A DNA stretch of 27,406 nucleotides from Cudoniella acicularis (taxonomy: Eukaryota > Ascomycota > Leotiomycetes > Helotiales > Helotiaceae): NCBI GenBank assembly GCA_013054445.1, contig JAAMPI010000725.1, positions 1 to 27,406 of the forward strand. Direction: 5' to 3'. The notes beneath the pieces were generated by a model. It was not told where the DNA came from. It saw only the letters and a list, made by a program, of their open reading frames with translations, and did no database searches. The translations under genes were made by a program, and so were the position numbers. This document shows, piece after piece, positions 1 to 8,514 of this stretch. Position 1 is the stretch's first letter, and each line of letters starts with the position of its first letter.

Positions 1-1227
1 GCCTTGTTCTTCTTTTTGTTGTTCCTCTTCGGCATGCTCCTCATTAGTATGATGTGCATCAGACTGGGCTTCAACAGCATGGTCTTCATCTGCATCATCT
101 TCACCAGTATGATGTTCATCGGCATCCTCGCCAACATGGGCTCCATCAGCCTGATCCTCCTCAACATTATCCTCGCCCTCGGGCCAATCATTCTTCATAA
201 ACAACCAGTCAAAATAAGCCTCTCCCTCTATCTCTTTCTTGACGTACAACACCCGAATCATCTCCTCCATCTGCTCATGAAAATCCCTTGCACTTAACGC
301 ACCATCACCAGTCAATAGCTCTAGTCCCTGCTTAATCTCTGCAATATTCGTCGAGTCAAGACCCTCACAGATCTCAAGCACCTGATACGCCATAATCGCA
401 AAGACTTTTGCTCGCTCCTCCTCAGATTCTTTGCAAAGCATCTCAAAGCAATGCAGGTAGGTACGTCCAAGATTAAAGTCCATCATACCTTCCTCCTCGA
501 GTAAATCCACAAGCTCATGAGCAATCTTCAAGGCAGCTGGTATGATTTTCTCTTCGGGAAGACGCTGGCGAAGCGAAGAGATGCGAAATCGGTTGCGGTC
601 ACTGTGTTGACGATCTTCATCAGGAAGCATGCACCAAGTACAAGAACATCGGAAATTGAAAACATTGTACAGGTAACTGGTATTAATGCGTCCTCCCGGT
701 ATGTAAGAGATTGTCAATTCTTCATCCTCTTCGACGTCTCGGATGGTGTGCAGCGTAACAGCTTTCAGAGCCGAGTTCCAGCTTTGCTGAACATTCGGGT
801 GGCAGCTATGATTAATCCACGAAATAGTCGGAAAGATACCGATCCAATCTGCTCGCTCTCCGAGTTCATCAACCGTGAAAGGAATAGCGTGGGTTTTAAT
901 CGTGCCAGTAACAGGCGTGCTCTCATAGGCAGCAAACTGCTCCGTATCCGTGTAAGGGTAGTGGTTATTCATCTTATTTATGACGTCCTTGGCAGCCTTG
1001 GGAATTCCTTGCAGCTGTGATGCTACGGCTCTTTCTCGCTGCCCCGATGCTTGCTCGGTGAGGAAGGTTGTGTCGGTTGAGAAGATGGGTTTCTCTGTGA
1101 GGACGCGAAAGCCTGCTGGGAGGGCGCGGTTGGCTCGAATTCCTTTGCCGCTGTTGTGGCGTTTGGTGTTGGTGACGCGGAAGATGGGGCCCCCTGGGAA
1201 GGGATCCTGAGTTGCTTCGGATGCCAT
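1..1227 (-). CDS. SET-domain protein (likely lysine methyltransferase), 3' end outside window
   Basis: Single open frame of 409 codons from ATG at 1227 to the left edge, with no stop reached. The SET domain is split as in the SET5/SMYD-like group: an N-terminal GKGIRANRALPAG stretch (about residues 32-44), then a helical insert, then the core ISWINHSCHPNVQQSWN carrying the NHSCxPN cofactor/pseudoknot motif, then EELTISYIPGG with the expected tyrosine, and a post-SET cysteine cluster CSCTWC. No MYND zinc finger is visible. After the SET domain come about 130 helical residues and an acidic, histidine-rich tail (see the repeat entry). Known for the family: SAM-dependent methylation of histone or non-histone lysines. 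The substrate here cannot be told from sequence. The family assignment is firm; the specific enzyme is not. Confidence 0.9.
   Translation of the reverse strand, partial: MASEATQDPFPGGPIFRVTNTKRHNSGKGIRANRALPAGFRVLTEKPIFSTDTTFLTEQASGQRERAVASQLQGIPKAAKDVINKMNNHYPYTDTEQFAAYESTPVTGTIKTHAIPFTVDELGERADWIGIFPTISWINHSCHPNVQQSWNSALKAVTLHTIRDVEEDEELTISYIPGGRINTSYLYNVFNFRCSCTWCMLPDEDRQHSDRNRFRISSLRQRLPEEKIIPAALKIAHELVDLLEEEGMMDFNLGRTYLHCFEMLCKESEEERAKVFAIMAYQVLEICEGLDSTNIAEIKQGLELLTGDGALSARDFHEQMEEMIRVLYVKKEIEGEAYFDWLFMKNDWPEGEDNVEEDQADGAHVGEDADEHHTGEDDADEDHAVEAQSDAHHTNEEHAEEEQQKEEQG
41..160 (-). repeat. Degenerate 60-bp tandem repeat coding an acidic His-rich tail
   Basis: Two adjacent units of about 60 bp (20 codons) sit in the coding frame of the SET gene. 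The unit seen around 100-160 and the one around 41-100 share blocks such as agtatgatgt-catc and a shared caacatg/caacagcatgg segment. In protein both units follow the pattern HxVxE, then HHTxE, with Asp/Glu filling between. The similarity is clear but imperfect, so this is an old in-frame duplication. The composition suggests a disordered acidic tail; metal binding by the His pairs is only a guess. Confidence 0.6.
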
Positions 1228-1748
1228 GGTGGTTCTGATCTGATAATTACATTGTTAGCAAATCATTCCCATAAAGGTGAGAATTGAGATAAAGGGAAGG
1301 GAAGAATAAGCCGCATTAGAAGAGACATTATGTTTCTCATGAAAGCCACAAGAGAATTAATCCAAACAAGCTAAAAGAAGCCAGGCCCAACGGCGCTTCA
1401 AATGGAAGGGAAAACAAGAATGCTAAAGAAACATGTCAAGAGTTGTGATAACAGTTCTCGAGACAAAAAGTCCAGATGATAAACATCCAAGTGAAGCACT
1501 GCGATGATAATATGCAGTTTAATGTGCCCTAGAATGAAGATTTGCCGAGCTATGCTAACATAATACTCGAGGTGAATAGCCTAGTTCGGTCAAGAACAGC
1601 CTTAGTAGATCGAACTGCCATGACAACAGAGACAGCGCATCTTAAGGCCACTTCTTGAAATAGAACTATCGCGCAAGGAAATAGGATAGTAGGTATTAAC
1701 TGAGACATACTAGAGGTAAGGTACCAAATTTTTTGATTTGTTGTGGTG

Positions 1749-2111
1749 ATGGTTGTGACGGAGGAAGCACTTACAAAAAAAGTTGTTCTCAGAAGAAGAA
1801 AATTCTACACGGCCGAGATGGAGGTGGATTTTGTTAAGTTTATAGCTAATACTGCCGGGAAATATGGGATTGTTAGTGTAGTAGAGCGGAGTGAATAACT
1901 GTTGTCAACGGAGGAGGCTGGTAGTGAATCGGACCATGACATTAAAGCTAGAAGCCGAGTAACAAAGGGCCTCGAAGCTGAGGTTGAAGATGCCAGGATT
2001 TCTATTTCTAGGGTGTCTTTATTGATTCACAGCATTTTGGGTTGTGTATCCTGCGAAGTATTGAATGTCTCTGATGTTTTGGATTTAAAGTTGGGTGGTC
2101 ATGGTCGGTAA
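1749..2111 (+). CDS. Doubtful small two-exon gene, unknown product
   Basis: From ATG at 1749 the frame is open for 49 codons to a TAA at 1896-1898, then stays open in the same frame to a TAA ending at 2111. A 42-nt segment 1872-1913 begins GTTAGT, has an AATAACT branch-like site, ends AG, and would remove the internal stop in frame, giving 106 residues. The predicted protein is charged and lysine/arginine-rich at first, then acidic. I recognise no family. An intron this short is at the lower limit for ascomycetes, and the frame could be open by chance. This is a candidate only. Confidence 0.18.
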
Positions 2112-2220
2112 ATTGTTGAAAACACTTGAAAGTTATATAACAACCACTAAACCAAAGGAGTGACAAAGTAGTTAGAATTGCCATAAGGTTAGAAAATATT
2201 ATATTTATTACCTTTTATGA

Positions 2221-2429
2221 GTAACCCACAGACAGTGTTTATTCTTTATAGTGTTGTGGGTGACCTGGTAAATGTTCGGTACGTATCACTAACTCACCCA
2301 AGCCACAAATTAGTTAAATTTATTGAAAGAGTGGAATTAAGTATATTTGTTTCTTCACAATAATGACTCACAGTAGCACAATGTCTATACTTTGAAGTGT
2401 TGCGGGTGACCTGATTAATACTCGACACG
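2221..2429. repeat. Diverged direct repeat with hairpin potential
   Basis: A core gtgttgYgggtgacctg occurs at 2251-2267 and again at 2397-2413, 146 bp apart, with one mismatch in 17. Weaker similarity extends about 16 bp downstream and into the preceding ctttata/ctttgaa. Within the first copy gtaacccaca (2221-2230) pairs with tgtgggtgac (2256-2265) to make a near-perfect 10-bp stem. The flanks are AT-rich. This could be two copies of a degraded MITE-like element or a regulatory palindrome. I see no transposase or target-site duplication. Confidence 0.35.
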
Positions 2430-2534
2430 GGCCAGTGGGCAGTTAGATATATACAGCATCTGCTTCCAAATTAACAACTGAATGGCAAATTTCAAGCTAT
2501 CGACTTCCAACACTTTTAGCGAAGCGCCTACACA

Positions 2535-4591
2535 TCAAGTCCACAAACTCCAATCCTCCCTGTACTCCAAAATCTTCTGACTTCCGACCTGCCCTCCTTT
2601 TTCTACCTCGTTTGTTCCAAAAGCGAATCCGATTTGTGGGCCCTCGCTCTCTACTATATAACCCAGCTCGCATTTCGAAAACGACACCTTGGGCTGTGCT
2701 TCGTAGAAGACATCCAGCTTAGTGCTCAAAGCAGCTTTCAGGCCAACTATATCGCCTCGTGGGTGAAGAACCTTCCAAGGATGAGTGCAAGTTACTCCTT
2801 TGCACGATTTGAGAACAAGCAAAAGAGCATCGAGTCGAGTGATTATCTCACTGATTGATCTTCCGAGTATCTTGGTGGAGAATGATTGAGGAAGAGGCGA
2901 GGAAGCTGCTAGGTTGTGGAGTTGATCCGGATCATTCTGTATAAAATTAGCAACAAGATCCAGAAGCAAAGGGAAGGAGATTCTAACCTGCATGTCATAT
3001 AATTCTGTCTCGTTTGTGCACCATACGGAATAATACAAACTATAATCCTCCCCAATCAATCTTAGCGCTTTGTAAGTGTTGTTCACGTAGATGTTCTTAA
3101 ACACTCCGCCTTCGAGCCCATATTTGCCTTCCGGGATTCCTCGGCCCCAATATTCAACATTTACATGTTCTATTTTCTTGTCCTCGTCTTTGCTGAATGG
3201 AATTGGTAGCCCATCAAAATCCTCACGGAGTTCTTGACCAGCAATTTTCATGATGGTTGGAGCGAGATCTGTGTGAGAAGTAACGGCAGAAAGAACTTTG
3301 TTCTTTGGGATATTGGGTCCACGAACGATTAGGGGAATATTGATATCTGTTTCGTAAGCGCAGGTTTTGCCCGGATGCATGCGGTGTTGGCTGATGTGGT
3401 AGCCATTACTGTTGAAAAATCCCGTTAATTCATGTGCTCCTAAAACAAAAAAAGAAAGGATTGCTCGTCGTAAAAGGATCCACTGTCACGAGCAACTGGA
3501 GACTTCTGCCATCCTGCTTCAAGAAAACGGGAACTTCCCTAACAACTTACTCGGTAGTATAGAAAATATAGGTATTATCAAGAATTCCGGCCTTAGAAAG
3601 CCTCTCAACCACGCCCTCAACCAACTCATCCACAGACTGAAGAGCCCTAAGACGAGCTCGTTGGAACTCATCATTATATTCAATGACAGTATCGTTAAGT
3701 TGCGGCAATTTAGCAATCCAATTTGCTCCGCTCGGCTTTATAAATAATTAGCTTCTAAAATGATCGAACATGACTCGCAAGTTCTCACTTTATCTGGATT
3801 GAAGTTCTTGGTCCGCGGGATTTTGTAATCCTTGAAAAGATGTGCATGTCTCGGAGCGTACCTAGGCTCGCTGAAATGGAGGGAGGGCCATTCAACATTA
3901 CTGTGTGGAGCGACCGGTGCCGCGACCAAAAAGAAAGGACTCTTCTCAGCGATTGCGTCTTCAAGAAATCCGAATGCCTTTTTTGCTATCAAGTCCGGCG
4001 AATACTGTCCAGGATAGCCAACAGGTGCCTCTCCGTTTCTTGATGTTGCTGCGTTGTAGTACTGATAGGTGAAAGGGTCAAGGAGGAAATCAGATCCATT
4101 GAAGCCTCCCGCAACGGGACTATTGTAGTTGAGAACCGTGTGGGAATTAAATAGCTTCCCAGTGTAGTAAGTGTTGTACCCGGCGTTCTGTAACCATACG
4201 GGAAGGTAGTCCGTGTTGTACCCCCTTGCTACGAACTTTGGGTAACCACCTAGAGTTTCAATTAGCCGGATACATTTCCCAAGCGAATGTACTTACCATA
4301 AGGCGGAGATACATCCGTGACATTCGTATTATGAGCAGCTTTCCCAGTCCAAAGATTGACTCTTGACGGACAACACAACGCAACAGTGCAATAATGTTTC
4401 TTGTAAAGAGTCCCTTCATTTGTGAGATATTTTTGGACCAATGGCATATGATCCAGAGAATTTAGATGAAGATCTTGATCATCTGTGATGATGAAGACAA
4501 TGTTTGGTTTTTTTGCGGCCACGGCATTTGTTCCCAAAACCAACAGGAGCGAGGCGAGAGCTATTGTGAACCTCAACACCTTCGAAGCCAT
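2535..4591 (-). CDS. Secreted sulfatase (fungal arylsulfatase family)
   Basis: Five exons: 4591-4297, 4249-3789, 3735-3551, 3408-2988 and 2936-2535, giving 587 residues. All four introns (47, 53, 142 and 51 nt) are GT..AG. Residues 1-26 form a signal peptide. The sulfatase core starts with KKPNIVFIITDDQD, whose aspartates bind the metal ion. CCPSR at 73-77 is the C-x-P-x-R signature; Cys73 is converted to formylglycine in active family members. Lys130 (TGKLF), the APHSN histidine, and TTDNGYH (Asp314, Asn315, His318) with Lys328 in HPGKT complete the usual site. The C-terminal part is cysteine-containing and typical of fungal arylsulfatases. It hydrolyses sulfate esters, probably for sulfur scavenging; the true substrate is unknown. 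It needs a formylglycine-generating enzyme that is not in this window. Confidence 0.93.
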
Positions 4592-5341
4592 TGTAGAAAA
4601 TCAATGCAGGGTAAACAGACGCAGTAATCAGGAGCTGGAAGCCCAACACCAATCAACCAATTGATGTTGGGAGAAGTGAGGTCTATACGGTTTCGATGTA
4701 GGTTGAATCGATTGATGGTATTATCAAGATGCTGTGGAAGGTGCGAAGGCATGTGGATATATTACGCCGCTCGTTAATAATCCCTGCAACAGGTTTGCAT
4801 ATCCCGCCCCCGCCCCACAAGAAACAGAATGGCGTCAGATGCAATGTGGATATCGAACAAGGGGAATAGTGGAGTTGCATACCTAGAGCACGAGAAAGTA
4901 TGGCGACAATGAGCCTCAAATCACGTAATGAACCCAAGAACCAGATTCGTGGGACTCATGACGAGAACATTCCGTATTTTACGATACTGGTACTCGATTG
5001 TGTCCTTGCTGGGTGCCCGGCCACGAAATGTTTATAACATCTCACAGTAGCTAAATTATTGAGCCTCGAGTAGAAGTTTATGAAAGCACGTTTATAGAAG
5101 TCGGAACAGGCCACTTGGTCGGCCAGCACCGTGCACATTGTGTAATTAATACCGTCAAAGGATAATAATATATATTCTACTGATAGAATCTCACCCGGTC
5201 TGACGTCCCATCTATGCTTTTGATCCCAGGTATTATCTTGGATCACTAACCGAACACCTAGCCATCTTCTCACGACTCTAAATTGAGCGTGTGACTCCTA
5301 AATTCCGAACAATTGTTTTTCGTCTTGATCTCTGCGACACT
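4592..5341. other. Intergenic between sulfatase start and MFS stop
   Basis: These 750 bp contain only open frames that lack an ATG start (for example one reading from a GTG near 5273) and resemble no family I know. The first part upstream of 4591 should hold the sulfatase promoter. I see no clear TATA box, sulfur-regulator site or terminator. Confidence 0.6.
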
Positions 5342-7672
5342 TCATGACCGAAGCTTGTATTGTCTGAGCGTCAAGGCTACTATCAGAGCGATCGTAGCAG
5401 AAACAAGAGACACGACTTGAAAGGTTAATTAAGTTAGCCAGAAGTCCCAAGCATGAAGTGTTTTCAGGGGAGAAAGGGACCTACGGAATCCTGCTCTGAA
5501 TCCACCAAGATATCCATCTATGACTAGCCCACGGATGTAATCGTCAAGTCCCCTGACATAGCTGACGTCTTCCAGTGCTCTTCTAGCAATCTAAATCCTC
5601 GTCAGTAACGCGCAAAACTTACCTCGAGAGACATAGATTATGAAACTTGCCTCGAGACCATTTTCAATTCCAGCCAGGTTGCGCTCGATCCCTTGCTTCG
5701 CGAACCATTGAAATACTCCGCCAGCAACACTGATACCGGTTACGGCTCCAACGCTGCCAAACATATATCTTCAACAAATTAGCGCTATGCTTTTCCTGGT
5801 GGAGGGAGCAGGGAGGATGAAACATCCTCGTACTGTGGGTAATTGAGGGAAGGGACAAACAAAAATAAGTGACTTACAAGCCCGATCCAGCAATGGCAAA
5901 TTCTTCTTCATTGCAGGATGCTGCTAGTGCAACGAACACTGCACTGTAAGCGGTGCCCATCCCGAGACCACCGCCGAAAACGATCAATGATTCCCAAATG
6001 TTGGTATTGCCTCTCCATAAAATGGCGAGAAGCGCATACGAAGTTGCTGAAAATATACTTGAGAGGACAATTGGCAGTTTATATCTCCCGCTCCTGGTTG
6101 TGGTTAGTACCGCCATTATTATAGCCTCTAGCTATCCTTACTTTTTGATGTAGACACCGGTGACAAGACCTCCAATCGCGTTACCAATTACAGCAGATAC
6201 GAGATACGAGCCCGCTTTTCCAGGACTGTCTCCTTGCGTAATCTGGAAATAGAGTGGTATAGATGACATAAGCTGATTGGAAAATTAGCAGAGTCAGAAG
6301 TCCCAGGGTTTAAGTACTGACTGCTAATTGTGCGGCGCTGGAAAGAGCAAGTATCGTATAGCACGATGTGGGGTCGCGCTTCGTCAATAGTTGAAGCGGA
6401 AAAATAGGTTCCTTTGCCCAAAATCTTTCGACAAGACAGAATACGGCTGCCATCAGAAGCCCTGTTGAAATGGACAAGATTGGCAAAGGATCGGAAATGG
6501 ACTCTGCTCTGCCCAGGAGGTCAAATGACAGCAGAATTGCAGCTATTGAGATTGACAAGCAAGCGGACCCAAGGTAATCTATCCGTTTTAATTTCGCCCA
6601 ATGCGATTCTTCAACATGAGCTGAGTGCTTTGGTAGCTTCAGCTTCCAACCAACCAGAGCAAATGCGAAAAAGGCAATTGGAACTTGGAAATAGAATGAC
6701 CTAATGACCTTGATTAGTAGCAAGACTTGGAACGAATGGGATGTTATGTAGGTACCATCTCCAACCCCATGTTTGTGCGATGAAACCGCCAAGAGGGCCT
6801 CCTATACTTCTACCAGTTGTTGAGATGACGTTAACATAACTCCTGTAAGTTGCAATTTCGTTCATCGGAACAAGATCTAGAAAGGATGGGTTAGCCAAAG
6901 TAGTTCCACGAAATTTCCTTATTGGAATGAGATCTTGAAATACCTGATATAAGGATTGAGACGAGTGACACCATACCAGCACTACCAAGTCCACCGATAA
7001 CTCTACCAAAAATGATTTGCGGCATTGAAAGGCCCGATCCACTATGCCTTCATTAAAAATGCCTATACGGAGCGGGTTTTACACGTTCACTTACGCTAAG
7101 GCAGACCCAATACCAAAAAGTGCATAATTAAAGAGTAATATGGGCTTCCGCCCAAAGATATTGCTCAATTTCCCATACTTTTCGAGTTAATTAACGATTT
7201 CCTACGACCTTTAAATTTAGAAATTGAGACTCACAATTGGTTGAACAGCGCATGAGGCTAGTATAGATGCTGTCAGCAGCCATTTGCCACTTGCGAGATC
7301 ATTGAAGTCGGATGAAATTTTGCCATATGTTGCTAGGACCAGAGACCCATCTGAATTTGCAACGAAGACACCTATGCATATTATTAGCACAAGACAATAC
7401 TTGACGGCAAATATGTTTTACGAACCGACAAGTAGGACCGCTAGTATCCCAAATCTACTCTTGGGTGGTCCATTATTGGGTTCTTCTGTTTCGCCAATCG
7501 TCCCATCTTCGACGTCTGTCGCGTCAGAAGCCTAAACAAATATATCAAAGTCAAATCTTAACTTTTATGGCGGTTTTCGTACCACAGATTCATAAGAATG
7601 TACTTCATCGGTGTTTAACAATGGCGTTGTTTCGTCAGTGTTTTTCAGCGCGGTATCCTTGGGGTCAGCCAT
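5342..7672 (-). CDS. MFS transporter, DHA2 type, vacuolar amino-acid transporter-like
   Basis: Twelve exons: 7672-7583, 7531-7426, 7371-7235, 7177-7095, 7041-6944, 6876-6756, 6700-6322, 6272-6142, 6093-5878, 5768-5651, 5590-5485 and 5415-5342, giving 552 residues. Ten introns are GT..AG; the one at 5591-5650 is GC..AG. The hydrophobic profile suits the 14-segment DHA2 layout. Visible motifs are [13 protein letters not shown] in the first segment, [12 protein letters not shown] (loop 2-3 motif A), [12 protein letters not shown], then [20 protein letters not shown] followed by SFYFQVP (motif C region). The pattern is close to S. pombe Fnx1/Fnx2 and yeast Vba proteins, which import amino acids into the vacuole. 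The N-terminal tail has ETTPLL (residues 14-19), a dileucine sorting signal pattern. A drug/H+ antiporter role cannot be excluded. Confidence 0.9.
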
Positions 7673-8514
7673 CACTGCTCAGCACTTTAGAAACTCGGGT
7701 GCGAGAATATGGAAAGGACTCTTAATTTGTCGAAAACAAAACAAAGAAAGGTGATAAGAAATGGTAGAATCAGAATTCAAACTCAATCAAGACTTTAACT
7801 CGCATTACAAAGCTTCTAGACACTAGTTATCTCTTCAAGAGACAGCAACTATGCTCGCTGAAACGTGGGTCCTTACCCACAGTTGTTCCTGCAGGCTGTT
7901 CCGAGCACGCTACAAGAACAATTTTATAGTCAATAAAATAGCCGACAAAATTGGGGGTTCGTCCACTAGCACGTGCTGAATCGAGCTAAATGGGCGATAG
8001 CTGATGTCGAACTCACCGGGTCTGATGGCGAATCGCTGCCGTTGCAGGGGTCTCGGCAAGTCTTTACCGTTCCCGCTCTCACCAGAGATACCCATAAACT
8101 GTGAGCCTTTTTTGAACGAGATCTCGCGATGTAAAACCTATCCCTAGAATACAGATGAAAAGATTAGTAGGGCATTGATTTTTCAAATATCTCTGTATCT
8201 GTGGATAATCCAGTACCTTGATTAGGAAATCCCAACAAGATGTAGTGTGCCACTTTTTTCTGCATCCACGAATCGCCTTCTTGCGATTTCAGTCAACTTG
8301 GTAGAATTGCTGTTCATCGTAGCCTCGAAGATCAGAATTCTGTTGATGACGGCGATCTGTAACACATTGTCGAACAAATTTGCGTGGCTTATGGGTATGA
8401 GAGTATTATTATGTACTGATAGAGAACGCTTCTGAGAAACCTGAACGCCCTCAATGCTGCTTCCATTCGCATTTAATGCATACCACCAACGCCTATGCTA
8501 AATGCAACCCACTT
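7673..8514. other. Intergenic between MFS start and Mdm1-like 3' end
   Basis: These 842 bp include the MFS gene's upstream region. Short open stretches occur on the minus strand around 7910-8095 and 8220-8380, but neither builds into a convincing multi-exon gene. I see no RNA gene or repeat here. Confidence 0.6.

Larger units (their letters stand above)
1228..2534. other. Intergenic, 1.3 kb, upstream of the SET gene
   Basis: This stretch lies between the SET gene start and the sulfatase stop. It is AT-rich, especially 2120-2500. I see no long open frame starting with ATG and no RNA gene. It holds a doubtful small plus-strand gene (1749-2111) and a hairpin-like direct repeat (2221-2429), both listed separately. 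The part next to 1228 should contain the SET gene promoter; I recognise no specific site in it. Confidence 0.7.

Noticed and set aside
517..1210. Plus-strand open frames of 167 and 76 codons
   Set aside because: They lie antisense to the SET gene, whose frame carries clear motifs.
2535..7672. Sulfatase plus transporter as a sulfur-use cluster
   Set aside because: The transporter belongs to a vacuolar amino-acid/drug family rather than a sulfate or sulfonate importer, and there is no regulator nearby.
7910..8095. Minus-strand stretch GNGKDLPRPLQRQRF that recalls the N-terminus of FKBP12-type isomerases
   Set aside because: Only about 15 residues resemble the family, and nothing upstream or after the possible donor continues the domain. 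Chance or a very old relic; not supportable as a gene.
8220..8390. Minus-strand open stretch following a possible acceptor
   Set aside because: No partner exon, no start codon in context and no recognisable family.
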